64,000 nt of DNA. It comes from Diplolepis rosae (Eukaryota; Arthropoda; Insecta; Hymenoptera; Diplolepididae). The stretch is from positions 868,001 through 932,000 of the forward strand of contig JAPYXD010000275.1 of the NCBI GenBank assembly GCA_030998225.1. The letters are read 5' to 3'. The notes beneath the pieces were generated by a model, which ran no database searches, was not told the origin of the DNA, and saw only the letters and a list, made by a program, of their open reading frames with translations. Of this stretch, positions 1-11,714 are shown piece after piece; within the stretch, counting starts at the first letter, position 1; every line of letters starts with the position of its first letter. The position numbers and the translations under genes were made by a program.

Positions 1-327
1 CAGAGTATCTGATAGAGGCACGATGCTTCTTTAATATTTGATGAAACATTCCCACCGCAATATGCGCTCCCACCTACTCCACCCTCTTCATTTCCACATC
101 ACATTGAAATATAGACTCACATCCCTGTCGATTTATTGATAGAACTTTTGCATTATTAATTCACTCGCTATATTTATAACTTTATTCTAAAATAAGCGAT
201 CATATTTTTTTCTAATACTAAAATATTAATTGCAATTTTCGTAGAATTATCACCCTCCATAATATGTAATGGTAGGTAGAAAAATTTTATCCAGTTGGGG
301 GTTAATTAATAAAAGAAACACTCATCT
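1..327. other. Unassigned AT-rich DNA; left arm of a foldback at its end
   Basis: No gene or complete element is visible. Positions about 282-331 (the phrase around TCCAGTTGGGGGTTAA and ACACTCATCTTTAA) reappear inverted at about 1620-1690. The end of this interval is therefore one arm of a larger foldback into which the next element was inserted. Confidence 0.5.
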
Positions 328-331
328 TTAA

Positions 332-997
332 GGTAGTTTTCATCTACGAAAATTAGACCTCAGGCAAAAATAGATAATTTTGCTTTCAAGAGTAGCAATA
401 TTATTATTGAAGGGCTATTTTGAAAGAGAAAAGATTATTTCAGATGAAAAAAATTTGAAACACAGAAAAATAATTTTATTAATAAATTTTATTTTTGACC
501 CAACATTTTTTCTTATCACTTTTTACCAAATTTAAAAAAATTATGCGATTCTAATAAATCATGAATCATTTTTTCAGAAAAAAGATTTCCCACAACTTCA
601 CCGTTTCTGATTTTTAAAAAAAATTCTTTAATCGCTGAAACCATTAAAAAAACATTTTCCAAAACGAAATTTTTATAAACAAATTGCTGAATTTGATAAT
701 AATCTATTCATTTTCGAAAATTGGAAATTGTTAAGTTGTAGGGAATCTTTTTCTTGAAAAAATGATTTGTAATTTATTAAAATCGCATAATTCTTTAAAA
801 TTTGGTAAGAAGCGATAAGAAAAAAAGTTGGGGCAAAAATAAAATCTATTAATGAAATTATTTTTCTGTATTTCAAATTTTTTTCATGGAAATTAATCTT
901 TTCTCTTCCAAAATAACCCTTCAATAATAATATTTATATTCTTGAAAGCAAAATTATCTATTTTTGCCTGAGGTCTAATTTTTGTAGATCAACTACC
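332..997. mobile_element. TTAA-flanked foldback DNA element (MITE-like), 666 bp
   Basis: Both sides carry TTAA (328-331 and 998-1001). The ends are inverted repeats: GGTAGTTTTCATCTACGAAA at the left mirrors the right end, which reads ...TTTGTAGATCAACTACC. Inverted similarity runs through most of the element, for example the phrase about dinucleotides GACCTCAGGCAAAAATAG at 357-374 mirrored at 957-975. It has no coding capacity. TTAA duplication is typical of the piggyBac superfamily, so a piggyBac-type source is inferred, but no transposase of that type is in the window. Confidence 0.75.
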
Positions 998-1001
998 TTA
1001 A

Positions 1002-2180
1002 TGCGTCATTCTACAATCTCGGCAAAAAAAAGGTGATTTTCCAGAATTTTGTTCTCAACAACTACTTTATATAATTAGATGAAATTTTCAGCGTTTATTT
1101 ATGCAATCTCAAAGTTTACAAACAAATTTTGGTCCCCAGTTAGTATCATCTGAAATAAATAAATCAAAAATTTTCTTTATTGGTATGACCATAGCTCTGA
1201 AGTGATGAAGCGGATCCATTTTATTTTGCAAAATAACAAAATGGCGCAGTTTAAACAAAAATTTTCAAAAATAGACTTTTTTTGCTCTTTTTTTGTTAAT
1301 AGTAGAAATAGTAGATAGTAGTTTATTGAAAAAATCTTTCTTTTATATGTCGATTATAGAAAATTTAACAAATAAATTTTCTTTTACTCTACAAAAATAA
1401 TATGAATTAAAATTTTGAAGAACCAAATTATAATTACTTACAATTTTCTGAAGTTTTACATTTAGAACACTTAGAAAGTTAAAAATTAAAATATAAATGA
1501 GGCAGTCACATGGTAAGTCCAAAATTTTCATTTTTAAAATTTTGTTTAATCGACATATAAAAAAAAGATTTTTTTCAATAAATAGAGCCTGAAGAGATTT
1601 TCGAATCAAGCCAATGAAACGTCGCTCATGACTAATTAAAGATGAGTGTTTTTTTCTACTTTTTAACCCGCAACTGGATCGACTTTTTCTATTTATCATT
1701 AAAATATAAATGTTTTGAAACTGATTTTACAAAAAATTGAAATAAATTTAAAAACTACGTTTTTAATTTTAGTCCATTTGTGTTATTTGAAGCGCTATTC
1801 AATATGTTAGGAAAACGGCTTTTTTATTCATATGTGGAAAGACTTTCCTCTCTTTTCTTTTTCTGGTTTCATGTCGAAATAAAGCTGATTTTTATGTTCG
1901 AATATCGAGTCTCGGATGAAGCCTGTCACATATGCGGACGACTTTGGGGAACACATATGAAAAGGGTGCAAAATCAGGGCCGACTCTATTCGGGGTGATT
2001 GTATCAAGAGTCACAATCTAAGAAAATATTTTTAAATTTTGCGAACTGAGAATTGATTTTTCATTTAATATTCTGTTACGAAAATCTTAATTTTTCATTG
2101 AATTCTGCATTTTCATTTTAAGTTTCATTAGACCAATTTTTAGTCGATATAAACAATCATCCAATCATTTTAGTTTAATA
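1002..2180. repeat. Remainder of older foldback(s); no gene seen
   Basis: A second inverted pair is visible at about 1322-1358 and 1548-1585 (TTATTGAAAAAATC facing its complement). The segment 1620-1690 mirrors the sequence left of the first TTAA element. The rest, including short open frames around 1780-2000, shows no recognisable protein or repeat. Confidence 0.45.
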
Positions 2181-2247
2181 TTAAATATTGTTGATGTTCT
2201 TAATTAGATTTAGGTCCAGAAAAAATGTAACTTAAGGATTTATATTT

Positions 2248-2284
2248 CCAAACGTTTCAACTCTGATTAGAGTCCTCATCAGTG
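2248..2284 (-). ncRNA. Hammerhead-ribozyme-like core
   Basis: On the minus strand the conserved box CTGATGA is followed by a stem II (GGACTC...GAGTT) and the GAAAC box. This is the order found in hammerhead ribozymes. Penelope-like retroelements are known to carry such motifs, with a very short palindromic helix III (here AAACGTTT). I cannot assign a cleavage triplet and stem I with confidence, so activity is unproven. Confidence 0.5.
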
Positions 2285-2455
2285 AGAATTTATTTCTATA
2301 AAAATATAAACGGAAGAAACTTGAAAAGTTGCATGTGTGACAAACGATATGAATGAACTGCACATGTGAAATATAAAATTGGTCTGAATAACTAAATTCA
2401 CAAATAAAAACTGTACAAAATAAATATATCCACCCTAAGAAATATTTTATATATA

Positions 2456-2490
2456 AATAAAATAAAATAAAATAAATAAAATAAAATATT
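2456..2490. repeat. (AAATA)n-type simple repeat
   Basis: A short run of AAATA pentamers with one irregular unit. It adjoins the Penelope-like tail. Confidence 0.8.
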
Positions 2491-2500
2491 ACCAAACAAA

Positions 2501-3405
2501 ACTGACATCTTATTTTGTTAAGTAGCCGGAAAAATACATGGGTGAAAAAGTAATCTAAGTGAGAAATTTACAATTTTTTTTCTATTCTTTCACCGCAAAC
2601 TAAAGGAACACATAATTTACAAATGCACTCTTGTCACTACAGATTTTCCTTTAAAACTGAATTGCATTTGGAACAGATTTGGAAAGGCTTTGTAAAAGAA
2701 AGTAGAAGGTGAGGTTTCTTCTTTGGAGAGTTTCAGTTAAAGTGAAAGGAGAAAATAATTTTAATTAAGTATTTGATTGAATTTAGTTTCAATAACTGTG
2801 ACTAGATAAATAAGAATTTAAATTTTCGGAAATTTATTTTTGAAATAATCATCAGATCCAGGTCCGATGTTCCCCGTGGCCGATCCTGACGTATATCCTT
2901 GTCAGTTCTGAGAGGAAAACCATGTATTTGGTGGTTCTCCACGGGCCCAGCAGCCTTATCCATCTATACTGAATATTCTCCATAGAAAACCACATAACTA
3001 TTTTGTCTGGTTTTATTTTTTTTTGGCGTATCATCCCACGAAACTTGTACGTTATAAAAAGCGTGGAAGTGGGAAGAAAAGCTTGACAAAGATCGATCAA
3101 ATTTTACGCTAACAGGTGTCGCAGATCTACTTCATGACAAGTACAAGTCTTTCTACTCAGGGATTTTTCAATCCTGACAAATATCACATCGATCATACGC
3201 CTTGAAACTTATCTAACTTTGACGATGCCCTTCAATTTTTTTCGACTTATATGTCTCAATTCTTTATCCCTTTTCACTTTTTGACATCAACTCTGAAATT
3301 ATGATTTTTTTATACTTCGAAAAAATCTCCTTATAACATCACTTCATCTATTGTGGAAGTAATGCAATTCTATATTGAGAGAATAAATTAATAGATAAAA
3401 CTAGA
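2501..3405. other. Unassigned DNA, no recognisable gene
   Basis: An 82-codon minus-strand open frame at 2852-3100 has no motif or homology that I can name. The stretch 2855-3170 is less AT-rich than its surroundings. No inverted-repeat ends were found here. Confidence 0.4.
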
Positions 3406-4900
3406 AAATTTGAATAGAGGTTCTTTTGGATTGGAAAGAAATGTCTTTAATACAAATAAACCAATTTGTTTATAATGAATAAAGTTTCTTTGAATCAAAC
3501 AACTTCTCTGGATTCAAAACAATTTTTATTTTATTTTATATCGAAGAAAAAAATTTCTCATTGTATAGAAAAGAAAATTTCTTTAAATCAATAACGCTTT
3601 CTTAAGTTCAAAGAAATTATTCTTCGATCCTATATGAAAGAAATGTTTCTTCAATTTAGAAAAATGCACTATGAAAATAGCCTTAATGTTGTAACCCTGA
3701 GATCCTATGACATCTTGCACTGAAAACCAATTTATTTGAATTAAAAAAAGGTTCTTCGATTCGAAAAAATTGTACTCTTTTTAATTTGGATTGTGAGAAA
3801 CTTTTTCTTAAATGTATATCAGGGAGTTTTTTTTTGAGTGTGTAAAAAAAGGGAATTTCCTCAAATCAAAAAAACTTTTTCAATTCAAAGAAATTTTTCT
3901 TCACCTCTTTATTGAAGAAATGCTTCTTTGACTTAAAAAAATTTATTCTGAACATGACCTCAAGGTCTCAACCCTGAATATCTATGATATATTGCCAGAG
4001 AAACAAATTATTTGTATTAAGGAAAGGGTCTTCAATTTTAAAAAAGTGTACTCATTTTAAAGAAATCAATCTTTTTACATTAAGTAACATTTCTTTGAAT
4101 CAAAAAGTTTATTTAGATCCTGATAAATTTTTCCTTAATCATACATTAAAGAAATTGTTCTCCAAGTGTATAAGATGAGAAAATTTCTTTAAATTAAAAA
4201 AATGTATTTAATTTAAAGAAATTTTTCTTTGACTCTATTTTGAAGAAATTTTTCTTTGACTTAAAAAAATTTATTCCGAATATGGCCTTAAGGTCTTAAC
4301 CCTGAATATCTATGATATATTGCCAGAGAAACAACTTTTTTGAGTTAAAGAAAGGGTCTTTAATTCTAAAGAAGTGTACTCATTTTAAAGAAATCAATTC
4401 TTTTACCTTGAATAACATTTCTTTGATTTAAAAAGTCTATTTTGATCCTGAGAAATTTTTTCTTAATTGTATATCATAGAAATTGTTCTCTAAGTGCATA
4501 AAATAAAAAAATCTCTTTAGATTAAACAAATTTCTTTAATTTAAAGAAATTTTTCTTCGCCTCTATTTTTAAGAAATTTCTCTTTGAATAAAAAAAATTT
4601 ATTCTGATTAATCTTAACACTGAATTTCGATGGTACATTGCCAGAGAAACAATTTATTTGAATTAAAGAAAGAGTCTTCGATTCTAAAAAATTGTACTCA
4701 TTTTAAAGAAATCAATTTTTCTCCATCAAGTAACATTTCTTTGAATCAAAAAGCTTATTTTGATTCTGAGAAGTTTTTTCTCAATCATATATAGAATAAA
4801 TTGTTCTCTAAGTCTATAAAATGAGAAAATTTCTTTAAATTAAAAAAACTTCTTTAATTCAAAAAGTGTTTCCTTGAACCTATATTAGAGAAATGTTTGA
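3406..4900. repeat. Tandem array, ~4.5 units of about 320 bp
   Basis: The phrase ATTGCCAGAGAAACAA recurs at 3991, 4319 and 4637, with a more diverged copy near 3712. This gives spacings of roughly 280, 328 and 318 bp. Each unit also carries ACATTTCTTTGAATCAAAAA, ATTTCTTTAAATTAAAAAA and CCTTAAGGTCTTAACCCTGA-like phrases. The short near-palindrome TTTCTTTGAATCAAA resembles the subterminal repeats of the CACTA-like element at 49.2-56.2 kb. The units are diverged, so the array is not recent. Confidence 0.8.
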
Positions 4901-6846
4901 TAAAGTTTATAGAACTGTTCAAGAGTTGGGGATACAAGAATTTACAGAACAGAATTATGGAAAATTTTCAGAATTCTTCAGAATGAAATGCGGGTCTATC
5001 AATAATTTTTCCTGAATGCTCTACATTTTTTTTTCTGAAGAGCTCTGTACATTTTTCAGAATTCTGGGATAAAGTTCCAAAAAGGTGAATCCGATTTTCT
5101 TCGAAGTCCCCATATTTACGTATTTCGACACGCTGATTACGAATATAATAGTGAAAATTTCCAACTAGCCGATTTTCATGGTAAAAACCATGAAAACCTC
5201 ATGAAAATCATAGTTTTTGGCTTTTGTCCTAGAAAATGCTTTTGAAAAATATTTCAGACAAATATTGTAGCTCTTATAAAAATCCATATTTGATCTCTCA
5301 TACATTTTTTCGATAGTACTAATAGTTTTCGAAAAATTCGATGAAAAAGTTTATGAGAGAGTGTCAGGAAATCTAACCCTTATTGCACTGAAATGTGTTA
5401 TACGTCATCAAATGTATCACTGATTTTTTCGGAAACTATCAAACGTAGAAAAAAATGCACATGACAAAAAATATTTATTATATCTCGATGAGGTCTACAT
5501 ATGATATTATATTCTTTGTATGGGGAAGGTGCACCTTACCTGAAGGTGCTAAATGAGATCAAGCAAGCTTATGGACGCACCAGTGGTTAGGGTAAGGTTC
5601 AAGGTCAAAGCGAGAGTGCAGGTGGCAATGAAAAAATAGACTTCCAGTTTCAACTCGAAAATCAACATACATTCATTCTTATAGTTCAGCATATAATAAT
5701 ATATAGTTACACACATAGCATATATCGATTCTAATGTCACGCCATTTACGAACGACAATGGGAATAAGAATGCTTCTTAGTTCACGTTATTCATATTGTG
5801 AACAGTCATTATTATAACTATTTCGAGTCAAATCTCGGAAGCAGTAACAATGCCTTTCTTTATCTCCGTGACGTCCAGTCTCGTTTCATTGCTCGCATTC
5901 CGACCCATTTCGTCACGCTTGCCAAACGAATATTGTGATTATAGATTCCTAACTGACGTACATATACATCGAACTTTTTGATTGCTGTCTTTCTCCTTTT
6001 CACAAGAAGGGCACAAAATAATTCACCATTATAAATCCTGAAATAAAGTTTAAAACTTTTAATGAATTGAAAAATTCTTTGAGAGCGACTACCACTCTAA
6101 ACAGATGTTTTCCATGTCTTCAATCCAGTAAAGCCTCGATTCATTTTCGATATCGTGATGGTGTTCAGCAACCAGGTTAAACAACATGTTCGAAGCGTAT
6201 CAACGATCAGAACTGAATGTTGTGACGTCGAGTACGGAATTCGGTAATGTCGATGGCAGATACGATGAGAATTAATTAACTAAGTGTTTCTGGAGCAGAG
6301 TGACGGCTATACAGTTTATACGTAGGTAACATACCAGTAGTTGACTTTAATGGTTGTGCTTAAGGGATGAGATGGACGAACGGGTCATTTCGCGAGGACA
6401 TTTATAAATGACATACCAGCGCCGCAACACTATAACTGCTTGACTACAGCCCTTCTACCTATTCTGTAGAGTGAGAGAGTAAAAGAGAAACAGACAGAAC
6501 AAGAGAGAGAAAACCGCCAGGGTGGAGAGACCGAAGGGGTCGATGTGAATCAGGGGTAGGTCGGAAACTCTGAGGATAGTGGTTTCTGAAACGTATACAT
6601 ATATACATAGTCGTAAACACGCGTAGAGACACTACCATGCACATTCGGAGTTTGCTTGGTAATGGCTTCGGTTTATTAATGACCGGTCAGCTGGACTAGC
6701 AACCGACGTGTATTCCACACAAGAGTACTTCTATACATACATGTATAAATATATCTATATAGACTAAATATACAAGTAAATACCTATCTACAATTTGCAA
6801 TCAAATCCATAAACATCTGCGACCATTTAGATCAGAATAAACTTAT
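4901..6846. other. Low-repeat intergenic DNA with a less AT-rich island
   Basis: No element ends or coding regions are recognised. The part from about 5800 to 6750 has richer, more balanced composition than its surroundings and shows no similarity to other parts of the window, unlike most of the sequence here. It is a candidate single-copy region. Short open frames in it are not supported. Confidence 0.4.
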
Positions 6847-6850
6847 TTAA

Positions 6851-7212
6851 GGCCATGGATCAACTAGATCACGTGACCAAATTCCTGTAAAAGTTCGTGT
6901 AGAATAACTTTTTTGTTTCACAAAATTTCTTTCTGTTAATTTGGAAAATACAAGAGAAAACGATAAAGAAAGTTGTAAACTTCGTTTTTAGCGAAAACTT
7001 TGCAAACAATTTCACAGTAAACTGTAATTGTCGATAAATTTTCGAATTATTTTCAAAATTTTTATCGAAAAGAAGTTAATAGATGTGATTTACTGTCTTT
7101 TGTTACGTTTCCAAAATTTTCAGAAAGATACACTTTGTAAATTAAAACAATTATCTTACATGAACGAATGAATGTATAATTTTTTTACTTGCTTCGATTG
7201 ATCCATATGGCC
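6851..7212. mobile_element. TTAA-flanked MITE, 362 bp
   Basis: Flanked by TTAA at 6847-6850 and 7213-7216. The left end GGCCATGGATCAAC is mirrored by the right end GTTGATCCATATGGCC-type sequence, with a 2-base offset. The same terminus occurs in the 114-bp element at 28597-28710. It is non-coding. Confidence 0.7.
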
Positions 7213-7216
7213 TTAA

Positions 7217-7918
7217 GGGGTAACACCACTGTAGAATTTTCAAAAAATCATGTTTTCTTTTATTGGCTTAAAAGACGCTTTGAACCTTCGGAAATATGAG
7301 GCAAAATGTCCAATCACTGAACAAAAATTTGTAAGAGTTTTCTAAGAGTAGAATTTTTTCATTTGTTCATGTCTATAACTCAACTCAAAACTTTAAACGC
7401 GTTTTTCTCGAAACACGTTTTTTCAAAACGACACGCACCACAGCTCGAACAATTATCAATATTTTCTTTTCAAATTTTAACCACATATTTCAAACAACAT
7501 TTTGAAGAGAACGCGTACGTATTTTTCGATAAGTTAATTTAAACAATTTTTATAAACAAATCACTGGCCTTTTTTCGTCCAAAAATGACGTTTTTTCTTC
7601 AAACACCTGCCAATTTTACAAAAAACAATATTTTTACAATCCCGTATGTGTTTCTCTAGTTATACTTGTGCAGATTAAGGAAAAAATGTTGTCTTTGTTC
7701 CAGCTTCAAATTTGCGGTAGTTCTAGTGCGTGTCGCAAAAAAACATGCTACAGGAGAATGGCTCCAGTGCCGCCATTTTGAAATATTTTTCAATGAAAAA
7801 ATTTCCCTAGAAATTTAAATACATGTCAAAATACGTCCTTAAAGCGTTTTTTGTTACTAACTTTCCTTTAACCCAAAAAAATGTCCAAAAATCTATGCTG
7901 TTACACTAGTGTTGCCCG
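7217..7918. mobile_element. Possible TTAA-type element adjoining the previous one
   Basis: It starts directly at the TTAA that ends the preceding element (GGGGTAACACCACTGTAG) and may end at 7918 with an imperfect mirror (CACTAGTGTTGCCC). The right flank is GTTG rather than TTAA, so the call is weak. No coding region is present. Confidence 0.35.
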
Positions 7919-8364
7919 TTGCGAGGGGAACCTGGTTTAGGACGCCGAAATTTGCATGATATTTTGCAATTTTTAAAAAATTTTAAATCAGGTGGTTCAA
8001 TTTGAGAACTTTTTAGCTTTGTAATTAGAGATAAAACCTTCCAGAAAGTTTTTTTTATCAGCAATCAATCATATTATACAACACAATTTTATAATTATTT
8101 TTTTAAGCTAAAGTAGACACCTTTAAAAGGTAGTATAGGTGGGTGGCGCGGATGATTACGGCTCTTGGAGTCATCTGAAACAAAAAACTTAAATTGATTA
8201 TTGTCCTGAATACTTGTGTCTTCGTCTCGTACTAGTTGTAACATTTTTATTAACAAACAAAAAAAAAAGAAATTATTATTATAATTAAATAATTTTAGTA
8301 CCTGACGGAGCCTCTGTTGTGTAGAATAACATGTGCGAAAATGAAAGCAATCGATTAGATAGAA
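7919..8364. other. Unassigned DNA
   Basis: No gene is visible. The stretch leads into the inverted-repeat element that starts at 8365. Confidence 0.4.
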
Positions 8365-8981
8365 TTTTTTTCTACTATGGGGTCATAAAGTGGATTTTAT
8401 TGCCCCGTGTGGGGCAAACAAATCCATTTTATGTGCCACCGGCGCGCAAACTCGTTTTTTTGCTGCAGTTAACAGTAGCGCAATGTAATATATTGCGCTG
8501 CAGAGGAATGAAATGTAAAAATTGAACTGCGCATGCGCTTAAAGCCATGCAACGGAGTACAATCCTTCTTCTTCTTCTTCTTCTTCTTCGCACAGCGTTA
8601 GCACCTTACTGGCAAAGCCTTGTACATTTGAACTGCGCATGCGTTTATTAAAATCCATTACTATTACACAAGATCGATAAAATCAAAATGGCCGGGACTA
8701 GTCGTGACATTTCAAGTGTAATGAATAGCACCGCAAACAACTACAATACTAGATTAGATTCGAGTGTACGCATAAAAACTCGTATACGCACCGAAGTCAC
8801 GTAAAATAGAATACGTGCCAATGCACACAATTCGGGAAATTGGGAGACTCGCGACAATGCTCGCAGGACTGATCGCGCCTCGGCTTCGATCTCCTGCGAG
8901 CATTGTCGCTCGTCACGCAATAACCCTCATTGTGCGCCTAGGCACGTAATATACTATTCTGACCCCATAGTAGAAAAAAAA
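8365..8981. mobile_element. MITE with CTACTATGGGGTCA inverted ends
   Basis: TTTCTACTATGGGGTCA at about 8369-8385 faces TGACCCCATAGTAGAAA at 8960-8976, each extended by a T or A run. It contains a (CTT)n run near 8566-8588, and a strong hairpin at about 8852-8913 in which GCGACAATGCTCGCAGGA is mirrored as TCCTGCGAGCATTGTCGC. Non-coding. Target duplication is unclear because of the A/T runs. Confidence 0.7.
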
Positions 8982-8983
8982 TC

Positions 8984-9104
8984 GTGTACAACACGGGAAA
9001 AACATTTATTTTACTCGTGTGGTTGTTACCCTCGCTTTGCTCGGGCATCAAGCTTCACACTCGCAAAATAAATTTTTTTTCCCTTGTTGCACAATATACT
9101 ATTT
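8984..9104. repeat. Foldback hairpin with CCCTCGCTTTGCTCGGG core
   Basis: GTACAACACGGGAAAAA is mirrored by CCCTTGTTGCAC about 100 bp on. The arms enclose TTACTCGTGTGG...CACACTCGC and a GC-rich inner hairpin CCCTCGCTTTGCTCGGG. A related copy lies at about 58500-58610. It looks like the end hairpin of a larger non-coding repeat that the 8365-8981 element entered. Confidence 0.55.
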
Positions 9105-10690
9105 TAATTACCCGCGTCGCTCACAAAAATGTTGTTTCGAGAAAAATACCTTTAAAGTTTTAATTTCAGATTTCTTATAAAATGTATACTTACACTAATC
9201 AGCTATCAGTATTGAAAAAACAAATTAATTTTTTACTAAAAGAATTCGAAGTTGATTACAATTATTTTAATCGTGCACGCAGTGTCAAAAAATACTGTTC
9301 CGAGAAAATCATAGTAAAAATAAAAACCAAACTCAAAGTTCAGTCCAAACTAGAACACAGAAATCGTTTTTCTCAGCACATATGAAGAATTGAAATAATA
9401 TAACTAGAATTTGGACCGTCCATAAAATATGTTTTTTTCAAATAAAATTCTCAGTTCAGGTTATTCCATTGAAAAAATCGACTCATTGATGTGTAAATCA
9501 AAAAAAAAGTTCACCTTAGAGATAGAACACAATTGCCTGAGTTCTAGAAAAATTCTTTCGGCCTGTGTGATTAATGATTATGAGCGAGATATATTAGATC
9601 TTCGATCCGTAACTTTCGCAAAGATGAAAGCTATCCACGCTCCTTTTACCAGCGTAAATTGCCTCCGAACTCTTAATTGTATCATGAAAAATGGTATTTT
9701 TATTATCTGCGCCACTTAGTTTTGCACTTCGACTCCACTTATGCTTGATAGACTGCTATATACACATAATTAAAGAAAAAGAAAAAATGAACCTCTTTCA
9801 AAAGTTATTTTCACAAATCAAAATATAAAAACTGACAAAGAAATAGTATTTTTGAGTATAAAAAAAATACACGTACAAAATAAAAATGTATTTTCCTTTC
9901 CCGGACTATTATGGATTAATCGGCATGCCTTGAAATTCGTTTAACGAGATGGCGGCTGATCAGAGTTTCAAGATCAGAAACTCGCTCATTTAGGGAGACA
10001 TCGAGGAAGGAAGCATAAGATTGCATACTAAATCAGCAAGAAATAAAAAATGGAGAAAAAGTATATATATGCGTATAGAAACTGGGAGACATACACGGGC
10101 ACAACTTTTCGCATCCCCTTTTCTGACGAAGCTGAATCCAATCCCAGAGATTTCTATCTAACGATAATAATGACATCGCAACGAGAATTTAAGATGAATA
10201 ACCTTGCATTGTGATGGCACGATGACACGATGGCTGTTTGCGAACGAAGCCCTACCGTTACGCCGCGCCGCGCCATCTCCCTGCGTCCCGCATATCAATC
10301 GGTTGGCTCTCGGCGTTTACGAGTCCGTTCGTTGTACGCGTCGTTAACGATTCTTCCGAAAAACTCATTGATTATTTGCATAAACTTGTACACTCGAACT
10401 TAACAAATGTACCCTCAGTATCGACCCTTTCAGGATAGAGGGCTTCCTAAAGGAGTCAATTATGAAAAACCTACACGCAAAAAAATAGAATGCCGTATAG
10501 TAATAGTAACATCTATAATTTTTCTTTATAGTCCTACAATTTTTTCTTTGTTCTAACATTATACTGCTTACAACACAGGTTTACAAATTTCGAAAAATTT
10601 TTTGATCCGAGAAGACAAACATGTTTTTTCATGTTTTTTTGCTTGCTTAATTCAAATCCATTGCCCTTTTCCCGCCATCAGGTCAGGTTT
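9105..10690. other. Unassigned DNA with a less AT-rich island at 9.94-10.44 kb
   Basis: Open frames of 64-96 codons at 9182-9719 and 10238-10438 have no recognisable domain and AT-rich, low-complexity composition, so I do not support them as genes. The part 9940-10440 is more balanced in composition and shows no internal repeats. Confidence 0.4.
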
Positions 10691-10730
10691 CTGAGATAGA
10701 GCTTATACTGTGTACAGCTGATCGTGACAG

Positions 10731-11350
10731 TGAAAGTTTGGCTAACTCCAAGGCAACAAAGTGTCTCTGCTACACCCCTAGTTGATCCAAATCGTCTTTT
10801 ACTTCCGCCTTTGCACATAAAACTGGGACTTATCAAAAATTTTGCTAAGGCGCTCAAACGAGACTAGCCGGGTTTCCAATATCTGATCCAGCTGTTTTCC
10901 AAAATTTCCTATAAGAAAAATCAAAGAGGGAGTTCTTGCTGATCCAAATATTAGAAAATTGATTGACGACAACAACTTTACCAAAAGCTTATCGGCTACA
11001 GAAGCAGCAGTACGGGCAACATTCAAGGGCGTCGTTTTTAACTTCCTCGGCAAAAGAAAAAGTGACGACTAGAGGCAAATCATCGGAGACCTTTTGAGGA
11101 ATTACCAAAATATGGGCGTTCGAATGTCATTAATCTCCACTTTCTTTATTCCCATCTGGATTTCTTCCTTGATAACTTGGGCGATACCAGCCATGAGCAA
11201 GGAGTGCAGCTACGCCAAGATTTACACAAAATCGAGAAAAAATATCAAGTTTTTTGGGATGATGATTACTGTTGGTCACTTATACTTGAAACAGACCGAA
11301 ATAATTGCAAACGACGAAGTTCCACTGTACTTCATTTCGAATTTTAGGTA
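10731..11350 (+). pseudogene. Broken gene of a transposon-linked arthropod protein family
   Basis: Translating the plus strand in shifting frames gives recognisable blocks in order: PLVDPNRLLLPPLHIKLGL with KNFAKAL (from about 10779), then KSLSATEAAVRATFKGVV with NFLG (about 10985-11050), then a stretch around NYQNMGVRMSL (about 11097-11135), and finally a block with LRQDLHKIEKKYQ and a DDYCW motif near 11220-11285. From memory, these match a multi-copy uncharacterised protein common in arthropod genomes and thought to be spread by a mobile element. Several frameshifts and stop codons (for example after FAKALKRD) show it is dead. Its function is unknown to me, and the end points are approximate. 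Confidence 0.6.
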
Positions 11351-11363
11351 TGTTTTGAAATAA

Positions 11364-11712
11364 AATGACGTTTCATTGTCAAAAATGGTCAAAAATAGCT
11401 GAAAACCTGATAATTTAGATGGCTGTCCTATAGTCACTGGACCTGGATATTAAATTTTCTAATCCTTTTTTCTCTGTGTAGTCTATTCAAATATCGACAG
11501 TCTCAGGTTTACACTCTAAAATAGTTAACCTATATGAAATGTACGTGCCAATTATATGACCAAGTGATCAGCGCTATTATCGTCAATCTTCAGAAAGAAC
11601 GCTGCTGTTCATTGTCGGTACCGTCACGTGCAGCCAAAAAACAGTTTCTTCGAATTGAAGAAACATTTCTTAGATATACGATTAAGGAAAAACTTTCTTT
11701 GAATTAAGCTTC
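11364..11712. other. Unassigned DNA with a subterminal-repeat fragment
   Basis: The piece 11636-11713 (AACAGTTTCTTCGAATTGAA and similar) resembles the TTTCTTTGATTCAAAGAAA-type subterminal repeats of the CACTA-like family. Otherwise nothing is recognisable. Confidence 0.4.
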
Positions 11713-11714
11713 TA

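Larger units (their letters stand above)
2181..2500 (-). mobile_element. Penelope-like element tail fragment
   Basis: Read on the minus strand, this contains the same conserved tail as the Penelope-like element at 20.1-22.7 kb: a hammerhead-like core, then GTTTGGAAATA and a TCTGGACC-like end. The other side runs into an (AAATA)n-type simple repeat at about 2452-2490. No reverse transcriptase or endonuclease remains, so this is a decayed tail only. The boundaries are approximate. Confidence 0.5.

Noticed and set aside
3406..4900. CRISPR-like regular spacing
   Set aside because: Repeat units are ~320 bp, diverged and without conserved short repeats plus unique spacers. The sequence is eukaryotic.
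7217..7918. Full TTAA element
   Set aside because: Not rejected outright but downgraded: the right flank is not TTAA and the terminal mirror is weak.
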